A program made the translations under genes and the position numbers. From Bacteroidales bacterium UBA4295 (GTDB lineage: Bacteria > Bacteroidota > Bacteroidia > Bacteroidales > Paludibacteraceae), in contig DGVB01000032.1 in assembly GCA_002395805.1 (NCBI GenBank), positions 1 to 19,501 on the forward strand: DNA of 19,501 nucleotides. Direction: 5' to 3'. Positions 8,378 to 17,367 of the stretch are shown here, one piece after another. Every line of letters starts with the position of its first letter. The first letter of the stretch is position 1. Under the pieces are notes generated by a model, which searched no databases, had not been told where the DNA came from, and saw only the letters and a program-made list of their open reading frames with translations.

Positions 8378-9730
8378 ATGAACCTGTTTACGGCCAGATT
8401 AACCGGCAAAATGCTCTCGGCAGAAGCGTTCGAGAAAACTATCCACGACATGCAAGAGCGTGTAAAACGCTATCGTTTGATTGAGAAATCACCAGAACTG
8501 GCGGAGTACCTAAAGTTGAAAAAAATCGTGGAGAGTTCGGACTTCCAGGAAAAGAAGAAAGAACTTATCAATCGTAAGTATCAAGATACAGACGAGGGAC
8601 GCAAAATGACTGCTTACGAGCGTCTGGTGACTTCGCGTAGTATCCGCCGGTATAGAAAAGCACTGGAAGATCCTACTTTCCAGGCTTTCCTCCGATTCCG
8701 CGAGACAGAGGATTTTGCGAAGATCAAGAGCGTGAAGGAATGTCTGCGCTCAAGCGAGATCCGTACCTACAACATGTTGTACCACTCGTCGTATTACAAA
8801 AACTACCTGAAGGTGCTTAATTCGCCGGAATTGCGCCAACTGGCAGAACTGGAGAAAGAGGTGAAAACGGAGGATTTCCAAACCCGACACGCGCTCTGGG
8901 CGGATGCCAAACGATGGCAACACTCCGAGGAATATAAGGTCGAGCAACGCTATCTGGAACTGGCTAACTCCGATGATATCAAGTTCTATTATACCCAGCG
9001 CGAGGAGAAAATTGATTGGGCTGAACTCTTCCGTCCTTCCTTTGAGGATGATATGTCCTCGTCCAAGAATTGGCAAGCGGGCTTCGGCTATGCTAATCCC
9101 GCAATGAGAGATGGCCATTCCCGTACTTCCGAGCGTCAGGCATACAACGGAGGAAAAAATACCTTCTTTGTGGATGGTCGTATGGACCTTGAGACACGCG
9201 AAGAAAGCAAACTCGCTATCGCATGGGATGAGAAAAAAGGATTCATCGAGCATGTATTTGACTATACATCCGATGTGATGAATACCAAAGAGGCTTTTGC
9301 ACAGGAATCAGGTATGTTCATGGCAAAAGTGCGTAGTCAGGGTGCCGGACATCATTTCTTCGGACTTACTACCGGCAAACTCAATAGTCCGATGGTGGCG
9401 CTTTACCACTATAATGGTAAGGTACATCAGTTGGGATTGGTTAATGGCGCTAAAACCCAGATGGCGGACCTCACCGGTATGCTCCGCTCGATGTATTATG
9501 TCTATACCTTCCGCTGGACCAAAAACGAACTGATATGGTACGTTAACAACTTGGAAATCCTTCGCTTGCCGAATCGCCTGCCGAAAGAGGCAATGTTCTT
9601 CCTTGCGCAAAGTTGGCTGCCCGGTAAAGAGAAGGGTGGTGAAGGTAAACTGAAGATCCAGTGGGCACGTGTATTCCGCGGAGTAGATGATTCTGCTCTC
9701 GCGCAACGCAAAACAACAGCTGAAGAATAA
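8378..9730 (+). CDS. Helical-repeat protein with GH16-like jelly-roll domain, catalytic motif not seen
   Basis: The 450-residue product has two parts. Residues about 15-210 are highly charged helices built of loose repeats with the pattern S-x-(E/D)-(L/F/I)-x2-(Y/F/K)-x2-L, for example SPELAEYLKL, SSDFQEKKKEL, SSEIRTYNML and NSPELRQLAEL. Residues about 212-434 resemble a glycoside hydrolase 16 / concanavalin A-like fold: NWQAGFGYANP, AYNGGKNTFFVDGRMDLETR, KKGFIEHVFDYTSDVMNT, GMFMAKVRSQG, YYVYTFRWTKNELIWYVNN and KIQWARVF. The ExDxE catalytic motif expected near residues 338-345 reads SPMVALYHYN instead, so it is probably not a glycosidase. No signal peptide is visible. It lies between the LOG gene and kdsA, with gaps of 22 and 5 bases. 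A carbohydrate-binding or structural role is possible but unproven. Confidence 0.7.
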   Translation: MNLFTARLTGKMLSAEAFEKTIHDMQERVKRYRLIEKSPELAEYLKLKKIVESSDFQEKKKELINRKYQDTDEGRKMTAYERLVTSRSIRRYRKALEDPTFQAFLRFRETEDFAKIKSVKECLRSSEIRTYNMLYHSSYYKNYLKVLNSPELRQLAELEKEVKTEDFQTRHALWADAKRWQHSEEYKVEQRYLELANSDDIKFYYTQREEKIDWAELFRPSFEDDMSSSKNWQAGFGYANPAMRDGHSRTSERQAYNGGKNTFFVDGRMDLETREESKLAIAWDEKKGFIEHVFDYTSDVMNTKEAFAQESGMFMAKVRSQGAGHHFFGLTTGKLNSPMVALYHYNGKVHQLGLVNGAKTQMADLTGMLRSMYYVYTFRWTKNELIWYVNNLEILRLPNRLPKEAMFFLAQSWLPGKEKGGEGKLKIQWARVFRGVDDSALAQRKTTAEE

Positions 9731-9735
9731 ATAGT

Positions 9736-10521
9736 ATGTTCCTTATTGCCGGCAACTGCGCGATAGAGAGTCGTGAAACGACGCTTAAGACGGCTGAGAC
9801 GCTACGCAGCCTCTGCTATGACTTGGGCATCACGCTCTATTATAAATCCTCGTTTGATAAAGCCAACCGCACTTCCGCTTCGCCGCGTGGAGTGGGGATG
9901 GACGAGGGGCTGCGTATCTTGCAGGAAGTGAAAGAGCAGTTGGGCTTGCCTATACTTACCGATGTGCATGAGAGCGCTCAGTGCACTCCTGTGGCGGAAG
10001 TGGCAGATGTGCTCCAGATACCTGCTTTCCTCTCTCGGCAAACCGACCTGCTACAGGCAGCAGCAGCTACGGGACGCATCGTCAATGTCAAAAAAGGACA
10101 GTTTATGGCGCCGTGGGATATGGGAGGAGCAATCGCTAAAATTGAACAGGTATCGCCTAATGCCGCTAAAGAAGGACGAGTATGGCTTACTGAACGCGGT
10201 TCCTCCTTCGGTTACGGTCGGCTCGTCGTGGATATGACTTCGTTGGTAGAAATGCGGCGGTTCGGATGCCCTGTCATCTTTGATGCCACCCATTCCGTCC
10301 AGCAGCCTTCTTCGCAAACCGGCATCACCGGAGGAAATAGAGAGATGGTTCCTTATCTCATGCGCGCTGCGCTGGCTGTCGGAGTGGACGGCTTGTTCAT
10401 TGAGACCCACCCCGATCCCGATAATGCCATCTCCGATGCCGCTAACCAGGTACGACTGGCCGATATGAGAAACCTCCTGACTCAAGCGCTTAGACTAGAT
10501 GAACTGGTCAAACTGGAATAA
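9736..10521 (+). CDS. kdsA: 3-deoxy-8-phosphooctulonate (KDO 8-P) synthase
   Basis: Condenses phosphoenolpyruvate with arabinose 5-phosphate to give KDO 8-phosphate for the lipopolysaccharide inner core; cytoplasmic TIM barrel. The 261 residues include YKSSFDKANRTS, TDVHES, QIPAFLSRQTDLL, NVKKGQFMAPWD, LTERGSSFGY, FDATHSVQ and ETHPDP, all family signatures. Cys8 (in AGNCAIES), His186, Glu223 and Asp234 match the metal ligands of the metal-dependent class typified by Aquifex KdsA; the metal-independent E. coli class has Asn in place of the Cys. The start ATG 9736 is five bases after the previous stop. The last codons form part of a 9-base tandem repeat. Confidence 0.96.
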   Translation: MFLIAGNCAIESRETTLKTAETLRSLCYDLGITLYYKSSFDKANRTSASPRGVGMDEGLRILQEVKEQLGLPILTDVHESAQCTPVAEVADVLQIPAFLSRQTDLLQAAAATGRIVNVKKGQFMAPWDMGGAIAKIEQVSPNAAKEGRVWLTERGSSFGYGRLVVDMTSLVEMRRFGCPVIFDATHSVQQPSSQTGITGGNREMVPYLMRAALAVGVDGLFIETHPDPDNAISDAANQVRLADMRNLLTQALRLDELVKLE

Positions 10522-10537
10522 CTGGATAAACTAGACT
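10502..10537 (+). repeat. 9-base imperfect tandem repeat over the kdsA stop codon
   Basis: Four nonamers in a row: AACTGGTCA, AACTGGAAT, AACTGGATA, AACTAGACT. The first two and part of the third encode the end of KdsA; the rest is the gap before the nucleoside kinase gene. Confidence 0.6.
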
Positions 10538-10542
10538 ACCAT

Positions 10543-12237
10543 ATGGAACAAACAATCACCATCTATTGCAAGAACACCCACACCTATCACAAGGTACCGC
10601 GCGGTATTTCGTTGATTGAACTCAAAGATCTTTTGGGCATTCAGCTTCAATATCCGATCATTGCAGCGCATGTGAACTATAAGGTGGAGAATCTGGATTT
10701 CTTGCTTTATAAACCCAAAGATATAGAGTTTTTGGACGCCAGTTCCCCTTCCGGAATGCGCGCTTACGTGAGGACGCTGAATATGGTGTTCGCTTGCGCG
10801 GTGAATGAGTTGTTTCCTGAAATGGACCTGCGTGTAGAGCACCCGATCAGCAAAGGCTACTACTGCACGCTGCAGTGGCATCAGAGCAAGGACTCCAGGA
10901 TAGAGGAAGAGAAGGAACCGCCGGTAGTGACACGAGAGATAGTGCAGGCAATCAAAGAGCGAATGCAACTGATTATCAGCGAGAACCGGCCGATTATTGA
11001 GGAGGAAAGGCAAACAAAAGAGGTGATTAAGATGTTTGCGGAGCGCTATAACAACGCGTCTTCCATCTTCGAAGCGCTCGGAAACCCGTACTGCCGCTAT
11101 TTCAGTATGGGCGATTTCATCGATTATTATACAAATGTCCTCCTCCCCAGTTCCGGATATATCAATGTATTCGACCTCGAGCCTTTCAAGGATGGATTGC
11201 TTCTTCGTATTCCGAATCGTAATAAACCTACTATTCTTGAGGACGCTATTCCGCAGGATAAGATGTTCTCTATTTTCCAGGAATATAACCGTTGGAATAA
11301 ACTGCTGAGAATCAATAATGTTAGTGACTTTAATATTGCTTGCAAGCAGAATAAATCTTTCGGACTGATTAAACTGGCTGAGGCTCTGCATGAGAAAAAA
11401 ATTGCGCAGATAGCGGACGCAATAGCAGAGAAAAAACCAAGAATCGTATTTATCTCCGGTGCTTCATCATCCGGTAAAACCACCTTCTCCAAGCGTCTGC
11501 AAATCCAGTTGCTGGTAGACGGTATCCGACCCGAAGTGCTTTCCATGGATGATTATTTCGTGAATCGTGTGGATACGCCGAAAGATGCAAACGGAGAATA
11601 TGATTTCGAGGATGTCAACGCGGTGGATCTGCCTTTCTTCCGCGAGCAGATGCATGACTTGTTGGACGGAAAAGAGATTAATCTGCCTACCTATGATTTT
11701 ACCAAAGGAGAACGGGTCTTCCGCGGTAATAAACTGAAACTTCAGAAGGACTCTGTCCTTGTGATCGAGGGACTCCATGCTCTGAATCCATGTATCCTGC
11801 CCGATGTAGATAAATCACTGACGTATAAGATTTATGTCTCTACGCTGACGACGATCAATATTGATAATCATAACTGGATTCCGACGACCGATATTCGTCT
11901 CCTCCGCAGAGTCGTTCGTGATTATAAATACCGCGGTTTCTCGGCCCAGCAAACGATTGCTCGCTGCCCCTCCGTTATTCGTGGCGAAACCAAGTGGGTC
12001 TATCCCTTCCAGGAGGAAGCGGACGTTATGTTCAATTCGGCCCTGATCTTCGAGTTCGCGGTGCTCAAACGACATGCGGAGCCGATCTTGTCCGAAGTGC
12101 CTAAGTTCTGCGAAGAATACAGTGAGGCACACAGGTTGCTTAAGTTCCTCCAGTATTTCGTGCCTATTCCCGAGAAAGAGATTCCGCCTACTTCATTCCT
12201 CCGTGAGTTCGTCGGCGGTTCGTCCTTCCGCTATTAA
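10543..12237 (+). CDS. Nucleoside kinase (uridine kinase-like) with TGS-like N-terminus
   Basis: The 564-residue product belongs to the long Bacteroidota/Firmicutes form of uridine kinase-like proteins. Residues about 1-65 resemble a TGS domain (ITIYCKNTHTYHKVPRGISLIEL). A segment akin to the second N-terminal domain of threonyl-tRNA synthetase follows (RVEHPISKGYYCTL, 97-110). The kinase domain has a Walker A loop GASSSGKT (306-313), LSMDDYFVNR for the base/sugar site, DFEDVNAVDLP and VIEGLHALNP. It should phosphorylate uridine or a related nucleoside using ATP or GTP for pyrimidine salvage. What the tRNA-synthetase-like part does in these proteins is not settled. The gene starts 21 bases after kdsA, just beyond the 9-base repeat. 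Confidence 0.9.
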   Translation: MEQTITIYCKNTHTYHKVPRGISLIELKDLLGIQLQYPIIAAHVNYKVENLDFLLYKPKDIEFLDASSPSGMRAYVRTLNMVFACAVNELFPEMDLRVEHPISKGYYCTLQWHQSKDSRIEEEKEPPVVTREIVQAIKERMQLIISENRPIIEEERQTKEVIKMFAERYNNASSIFEALGNPYCRYFSMGDFIDYYTNVLLPSSGYINVFDLEPFKDGLLLRIPNRNKPTILEDAIPQDKMFSIFQEYNRWNKLLRINNVSDFNIACKQNKSFGLIKLAEALHEKKIAQIADAIAEKKPRIVFISGASSSGKTTFSKRLQIQLLVDGIRPEVLSMDDYFVNRVDTPKDANGEYDFEDVNAVDLPFFREQMHDLLDGKEINLPTYDFTKGERVFRGNKLKLQKDSVLVIEGLHALNPCILPDVDKSLTYKIYVSTLTTINIDNHNWIPTTDIRLLRRVVRDYKYRGFSAQQTIARCPSVIRGETKWVYPFQEEADVMFNSALIFEFAVLKRHAEPILSEVPKFCEEYSEAHRLLKFLQYFVPIPEKEIPPTSFLREFVGGSSFRY

Positions 12238-12256
12238 TGGCACAAAAATTGTAAAA

Positions 12257-12283
12257 CTAATAGCTAATAGCCAAAAGCTAAAG
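12257..12283 (+). repeat. 7-base imperfect tandem repeat before the SPOR gene
   Basis: CTAATAG, CTAATAG, CCAAAAG, CTAAAG run head to tail (the last copy one base short), ending five bases before the ATG of the SPOR-domain gene. They occupy half of the 51-base gap. Confidence 0.6.
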
Positions 12284-12288
12284 TAAAA

Positions 12289-12678
12289 ATGAAGATCATC
12301 CTTGTTATATTGTTGACGATTTTTGATTCGCTACCCGGGCTGCAAATCGTGCAGGACAGCGCAATGTATGTGCTGCTGGATGAAGCGGTGAATGGCAAAC
12401 GTGAGTTAGTGGAGATTGACGGATATCGGGTGCAGATATATTCCTCTAACCGTCAGCAGACTGCGAAAAGTGAAGCCCTTGAACTCGAGACTAAGTTGAA
12501 AGATAAACTGAATCAAACTCTCTACGTGCAATATCTCCCGCCGTTCTGGAAAGTGCGCTTGGGCGATTTCCGTAACTATGAGGAAGCGAAAGAGTATAAG
12601 AAACTATTCGTGCAGCAGTACCCCGAACTGATGGGAGATACCTATATTGTGCGCGATAAAATACTGGTGATGCAATAA
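12289..12678 (+). CDS. SPOR-domain protein with N-terminal hydrophobic segment
   Basis: The 129-residue protein starts with a hydrophobic stretch ([13 protein letters not shown]) that could be a signal or an anchor. Residues about 46-127 look like a SPOR domain: [19 protein letters not shown] opens it, and [24 protein letters not shown] with YIVRDKI closes it. SPOR domains bind peptidoglycan stripped of stem peptides, typically at division sites, so a periplasmic cell-envelope role is likely. The stop overlaps the folE start (TAATG), implying translational coupling. A SPOR-like gene directly before folE is, from memory, a recurring arrangement in Bacteroidales. Confidence 0.82.
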   Translation: MKIILVILLTIFDSLPGLQIVQDSAMYVLLDEAVNGKRELVEIDGYRVQIYSSNRQQTAKSEALELETKLKDKLNQTLYVQYLPPFWKVRLGDFRNYEEAKEYKKLFVQQYPELMGDTYIVRDKILVMQ

Positions 12679-13262
12679 TGAATCTGCAGGATTTTCATTC
12701 TAACCCGGAAGTGACGGCTGCTATTGAGAAGGCCGTCCAAGAGACGCTCAAGCAGATAGGAGAAGATCCCGCCCGAGAAGGTCTCGTCAAAACCCCGCAT
12801 CGCGTCGGGGAGGCGCTTCAGTTTCTCTGCAAAGGATACAACGAGGATCCGGAGGCTATCCTCCGTTCTGCGCTTTTTGAGGAAGATTACCGTCAGATGG
12901 TTGTGGTCAAAGATATCGATTTCTATTCCCTCTGCGAGCATCATATGCTGCCTTTCTTCGGAAAGGTGCATGTGGCCTATATCCCGAACGGACGTATCAC
13001 GGGCTTGAGCAAGATTGCCCGCGTCGTAGATGTCTATGCCCGTCGGCTGCAAGTGCAGGAGCGACTCACGACTCAGATCAAAGAGTGTATCCAAAATACC
13101 CTTGATCCGCTTGGCGTGATGGTCGTTATTGAGGCTGAGCATCTCTGCATGCAGATGCGGGGCGTACAGAAACAACACGCCATGACGGTTACTTCCGATT
13201 TTACCGGTGTCTTTAATCAGGCCAAAACTCGAGAAGAGTTCATGAAATTAATCAAAGGATAA
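12678..13262 (+). CDS. folE: GTP cyclohydrolase I
   Basis: Converts GTP to 7,8-dihydroneopterin triphosphate, the first step of tetrahydrofolate synthesis; toroidal homodecamer in the cytoplasm. The 194-residue product has the family's core motifs: [37 protein letters not shown] and [22 protein letters not shown]. The zinc ligands are Cys86, His89 and Cys157 (in [10 protein letters not shown]). The start overlaps the upstream stop by one base. It is the last gene of the co-directional run and is followed five bases or less later by the bidirectional terminator. Confidence 0.97.
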   Translation: MNLQDFHSNPEVTAAIEKAVQETLKQIGEDPAREGLVKTPHRVGEALQFLCKGYNEDPEAILRSALFEEDYRQMVVVKDIDFYSLCEHHMLPFFGKVHVAYIPNGRITGLSKIARVVDVYARRLQVQERLTTQIKECIQNTLDPLGVMVVIEAEHLCMQMRGVQKQHAMTVTSDFTGVFNQAKTREEFMKLIKG

Positions 13263-13263
13263 A

Positions 13264-13294
13264 AAAAGCAGGCAACCGCCTGCTTTTCTTTTTT
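13264..13294. terminator. Bidirectional intrinsic terminator between folE and porZ
   Basis: AAAAGCAGGC (13264-13273) pairs with GCCTGCTTTT (13278-13287) around AACC. T-rich sequence follows on the plus strand and seven A on the other side give the minus strand its own T-run. It serves both the folE unit and the converging porZ unit. Confidence 0.92.
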
Positions 13295-16200
13295 ATCGAA
13301 TCACTAAAATCTTAACGACTGTATGTCCGCCGTTGGCATTGCATAGCGCGGTATAAACACCCGGTGTCGCTCTTCTGCCATCCGGCAGTTTGCCGTCCCA
13401 TACTGCTGTACCGCCATGGCTCTTGGTCTTGCATACCAGATTGCCGCCTGCATCAACGATGTTGACTACTGTATTCTCCATCAGTCCGGCAATACTGATC
13501 ATACCGTTGTAACCGGGTCTTACCGGGTTCGGGAAAGCGTAAGCGCTGCTCATATCTTCTTTCGCTTCGCTCGCATCGCTACGATAGGACGCTATACCTC
13601 GGTCTGTACCTACAAACACTTCACCGGTCTTCGGCATGATGGCTATGGATTGGACGTTATTGGCCGGCAGAAGGGAGTTGTTCTCCGTGAAATGCGCTAC
13701 GGTGATGGTATCGTCTTCGATCAGATATAGACCTGAGTTAGCTGTACCGATCCACATCCGGTTTCCGCCATCTACCGCCAGACAGTTGATACGCTCGTCG
13801 CCCAATAGGTAATCGCCTAATTTAGTACCGTCATTGCGCGGGATGATAATCCGTTTGCAGGCATTGGACGAGAAGAAATCCACATCCTTCGGGATTAGTA
13901 TCACTCCTTTGTCTGTGCCTATCCATATGCGCCCCGTGTGGTCTTGCGCAAAGCAGCGGAAGTTAGCCGGTGTCAGCGTGTTGCCGTTTTGATCTACAAA
14001 CGAACTGCGCGCCATGCTTCGGTCGTCGCTGCTGATAGTCGGGGTGCCTCCGTCATCCAATAGTATTATCGCAGGCTCCGAACGTTGACCCATCATCCAT
14101 TTCCATTGACCTTTACGCTGATCTACCCATATGCCTGCCGGAGTCTCCAGATGTAGATTGTTTCTTAATCCCAAACCGTACCATTGCCCTTGTGGCGTCC
14201 GTACATGAATCGGCTTGCCTTCTTCGGTGGCATTCAGTACCCATAAATTGCCGTCCGCATCCATCATTGCGCCGTCCGTGCGCGTGTAATAGTAATCGTC
14301 TCCACCCGTTTGTGCTGCGCGTAGCGTACTGTTGGAACGATCGTAATGTTGCGTTGCTTTGTAGTTCTTAAACTCAAAGACACCGGTGCCGAAGGTGGCT
14401 ACGAAGAAATGTCCCGGATCGTTGGCATCCACCGCATATTGTACTGCATCGCGTATATCATGATTCGTGTAATACCAGGTGTCCGGCCATGGAATACCTC
14501 TCCATTGATGCCCGTCGTAGATACTCAGGCTGCTTTGCCTGCCGAACTGCTCCGACCATCGTCCGCCGGGAGAAACGTATAACTGATCATGAGCGATATC
14601 CAGATGATAGCCGAAATTGCTTAGCGGACCTTCGGGACGGAAGAAATCATCTCCTGCTGAACCTAATCGGACGAGACCTTGTCCCTCTTCTGCCAACCAG
14701 TATTCGCCGTTTGTATAAACGGCATCGGCGGCTGTGTAATGATCGCTCAGCCCGCTTAACGAATCGTCGTCTGCCAGCCGGAAAAGACCTTTGTTACCGT
14801 GATATACCAGCATCTGCCTGCCGCTCACGTGTATCCATTTCAGCGGCTCTGAAACGACTAACTCCCATCCAGCGCCTCCTTGGCGGTACAGCGAGTCGTG
14901 AGCCAGCACATAAATCAGCCCGTTATAAACCTCTGCCTGCTGAATCTGATCGAACGGCAGCGATTCGGCCTGCCAGAAAGTGTAATCAACCAAATTGTCA
15001 TTCAGGCTCGCTTTGTACATCCTGTCGTACGAGAATGCATAAATCGAATCGCCTTTTTCTACGATCTGCTGTACCTCTACGCTTGAGGCGTTTGCACCGA
15101 TATAATAGGTGTCGCTTACCTCGCCTCTGCGCGGCTGGATAGAGATGATACCGAATGGCATCGCCAGATAGGTATGGCTTCTGCCGACGTAGATATCATG
15201 GATAGTAACATCGATCGATCCTGCTTTCATCGATATATCCGGCATCTGGGTCACATCTCCTTCGTCGCTCAGCAAGTCGATCTGCCCGTTTTCATAAGCG
15301 ATGATCAGTTGTCCGGCATTCGGATCATGGGCGATATGCACGATGCCGGTGCCGTTCAATCCGGTTGCTTTGTTCCAATATACGATACGCTCGTCGGCTC
15401 TGTCCACGCTGAATAGTGAACCGTTTGCTACGGCATAGATGGCTTCCGCGGTAGCGGCTATCTCCGTCGGATTGGAGTAGGAGAGATGAAGCCGCCATTG
15501 CTGCATCACACCATTTTCACTGGTAGACGAAGCATCATCGTTCTCACCATCCTTTATTCCTTCGTCCTGTCCGTTCGGGTCGTATTCCACCAGCCCTTCT
15601 GCGGTACCGATCCATAGATGGCCGTCATCTCCTGCAGCCAGCGACAGAATGCCGTTCGCGCTCATGGCGGAGTTATCGGTCGTATAATGCCCGAGAATCT
15701 CTGTCGCATCTTCGTTCAGTTCATATACCCCCAGCGTCTCCGAACCGATCCATAGATGGCCGTCCGGCGTCTGACATATAGCTTTCATTCGCAGGGTCGT
15801 AATTGGATTCTCGCCGTTGTTATCCATCAAATCGGGTTGCACAATGGCGTCGGACGTGAAGAAATCGGTGCCCTCGTCGATATATGCTGCGCCTTGCTCG
15901 GTCGCTACCCATATACGACCTCGTCTGTCCTGCATGATGGCAAATAGGTCCACCGGAGTAAAACTCCGGCCGTGCTGGTTGGTCCATTCGCGGCGTAAAA
16001 AGGCACGATCGTCCGATGCATCCGTTGGAGTTCCTCCGTCGTCCAGAATCATCAAACCCGATGGTTTGTAAGCAGAGGTGATCCATTTCAGGTGCTCGTT
16101 GCGGCTGTCAATGATAATATCGCCGGGAATATGGATGGTTATCGGTTGGTTGTCTGCGACGATGGGCAAACCGTAGAAACTATCGCCCTCTTTGACTATT

Positions 16201-17351
16201 ACCGGAGTGGCATTGGCAGCGTTTAGAAACCATAACCTGCCTGCGCTGTCGAATGTGCCGCTGATGAGTCGCGTGTATATCTGCGGACTGCCTGGAACGG
16301 CTGAAGTGATCACATCGTTTTCCGTCGTATGGCCTACGCATTTCTCACCGATAAATTCATATAATCCGGTACCGTAACTGCTGATGAAATAGTGGTTGGA
16401 GTTATTCGGATCGATGGCGGCTGTCATGAAATCGCGCACGATATCCAGACCGGTCTGTGCTGCAATGGAGTCGCGCGTTATATTGCGCCATATGCCCTCC
16501 TTGTAGCGCATCACATGCCCCGGAGTGTTGTCTTGCTCGGTCCAACGGCCGCCGGCTAATACAGTTACCGTACCCCCGGAGGTGGTGATATAATACGGTT
16601 TGTTGACGATCGGTCCGTTTGGTTTGTAGGTCGTGCGCTTGCCGCCGCTGGGAAAACGTACTATCCCTTCGCCATGCCCTGCATACCAGTGGTTTGTCGC
16701 GTCTTGATAGTGCTTCCCTTTCTCGCTGTCCGGTTCTATTCGACCCGCTTTCTCTCGTCGCCAAACGGTGTAATCCACTATATTGTCTCGTATCGCAGCG
16801 CAATACAAGCTGTCGTCCGTGAAGGCATAGATACTGTCGTTCTGAATCAGCACATCTTTCACATCCGTCTCTTCGCCACCCGGACGCAACCAGTAACTGT
16901 CAACCAGCTTGTTCTCCCTCAGATCCATCGTCTGAATGCCGAAGGCCGTAGCCAGATAGGCGGTTCTGCCGGAGATGGTGATATTGTGGATCGTCTTGCG
17001 CTGAGTCATATCCTTTGTGTATAACTCGCTGATATACTGTACGCTATTCCTTTTTAATATGTCTATCTTGCCTGTACCGTAACCGATCAACAACTGTTTG
17101 CTTGTTGCGTCATAATGGATACAAGTGATACCTGTGCCGTGCAGACCCGATTGGTTGTTATATACCTTGATCTGCTCGCTTTGTTTCTCTACGCTGTACA
17201 GACTGCCATCCGAAATAGCATATACCTTGTCGTCGGCCATTGCTATTTGGGTCACATTGTTGTACGCCAGATGCGTCCGCCATTTCTGGGCGGAAAGAGA
17301 CATAGCTGCTATCACGCAGACAAGAATCAATATATATCGCTTTTTATTCAT
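13293..17351 (-). CDS. porZ: Double PorZ-like beta-propeller protein with type IX secretion C-terminal domain
   Basis: 1352 residues. A signal peptide (residues 1-21, SLSAQ) is followed by two PorZ modules. Module 1 (22-590) and module 2 (617-1258) align along their length: QKWRTHLAYNN/QQWRLHLSYSN, GLHGTGI/GLNGTGI, NIVDYTVW/NLVDYTFW, GGRWTEQ/GGRWSEQ and LDDGGTPT in both. A Gly/Asp/Ser-rich linker (591-616) joins them. Two-component-regulator-propeller motifs such as GHLWIGT recur through both. A sorting domain (1268-1352; YAFPNPV, ending KILVIR) closes the protein. Porphyromonas PorZ has about 780 residues (two propellers plus C-terminal domain) and works at the cell surface with PorU, PorV and PorQ to attach cargo to anionic lipopolysaccharide. 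Module 2 plus the sorting domain is about that size; module 1 is extra. The gene is last in a DUF2147-rdgB-porZ unit. Confidence 0.88.
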   Translation of the reverse strand: MNKKRYILILVCVIAAMSLSAQKWRTHLAYNNVTQIAMADDKVYAISDGSLYSVEKQSEQIKVYNNQSGLHGTGITCIHYDATSKQLLIGYGTGKIDILKRNSVQYISELYTKDMTQRKTIHNITISGRTAYLATAFGIQTMDLRENKLVDSYWLRPGGEETDVKDVLIQNDSIYAFTDDSLYCAAIRDNIVDYTVWRREKAGRIEPDSEKGKHYQDATNHWYAGHGEGIVRFPSGGKRTTYKPNGPIVNKPYYITTSGGTVTVLAGGRWTEQDNTPGHVMRYKEGIWRNITRDSIAAQTGLDIVRDFMTAAIDPNNSNHYFISSYGTGLYEFIGEKCVGHTTENDVITSAVPGSPQIYTRLISGTFDSAGRLWFLNAANATPVIVKEGDSFYGLPIVADNQPITIHIPGDIIIDSRNEHLKWITSAYKPSGLMILDDGGTPTDASDDRAFLRREWTNQHGRSFTPVDLFAIMQDRRGRIWVATEQGAAYIDEGTDFFTSDAIVQPDLMDNNGENPITTLRMKAICQTPDGHLWIGSETLGVYELNEDATEILGHYTTDNSAMSANGILSLAAGDDGHLWIGTAEGLVEYDPNGQDEGIKDGENDDASSTSENGVMQQWRLHLSYSNPTEIAATAEAIYAVANGSLFSVDRADERIVYWNKATGLNGTGIVHIAHDPNAGQLIIAYENGQIDLLSDEGDVTQMPDISMKAGSIDVTIHDIYVGRSHTYLAMPFGIISIQPRRGEVSDTYYIGANASSVEVQQIVEKGDSIYAFSYDRMYKASLNDNLVDYTFWQAESLPFDQIQQAEVYNGLIYVLAHDSLYRQGGAGWELVVSEPLKWIHVSGRQMLVYHGNKGLFRLADDDSLSGLSDHYTAADAVYTNGEYWLAEEGQGLVRLGSAGDDFFRPEGPLSNFGYHLDIAHDQLYVSPGGRWSEQFGRQSSLSIYDGHQWRGIPWPDTWYYTNHDIRDAVQYAVDANDPGHFFVATFGTGVFEFKNYKATQHYDRSNSTLRAAQTGGDDYYYTRTDGAMMDADGNLWVLNATEEGKPIHVRTPQGQWYGLGLRNNLHLETPAGIWVDQRKGQWKWMMGQRSEPAIILLDDGGTPTISSDDRSMARSSFVDQNGNTLTPANFRCFAQDHTGRIWIGTDKGVILIPKDVDFFSSNACKRIIIPRNDGTKLGDYLLGDERINCLAVDGGNRMWIGTANSGLYLIEDDTITVAHFTENNSLLPANNVQSIAIMPKTGEVFVGTDRGIASYRSDASEAKEDMSSAYAFPNPVRPGYNGMISIAGLMENTVVNIVDAGGNLVCKTKSHGGTAVWDGKLPDGRRATPGVYTALCNANGGHTVVKILVIR
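15504..15581 (-). other. Linker between the two PorZ modules
   Basis: These codons (residues 591-616) encode an acidic, Gly/Asp/Asn/Ser-rich stretch (DGENDDASSTSENG) unlike the propeller sequence on either side. It marks the junction of the tandem duplication. Confidence 0.65.
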
Positions 17352-17367
17352 TAAATTGTGATAGGGG

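Noticed and set aside
14489..15142. 217-codon plus-strand frame inside porZ
   Set aside because: It is antisense to the clearly homologous porZ modules, with an Arg/Cys-rich composition typical of shadow frames.
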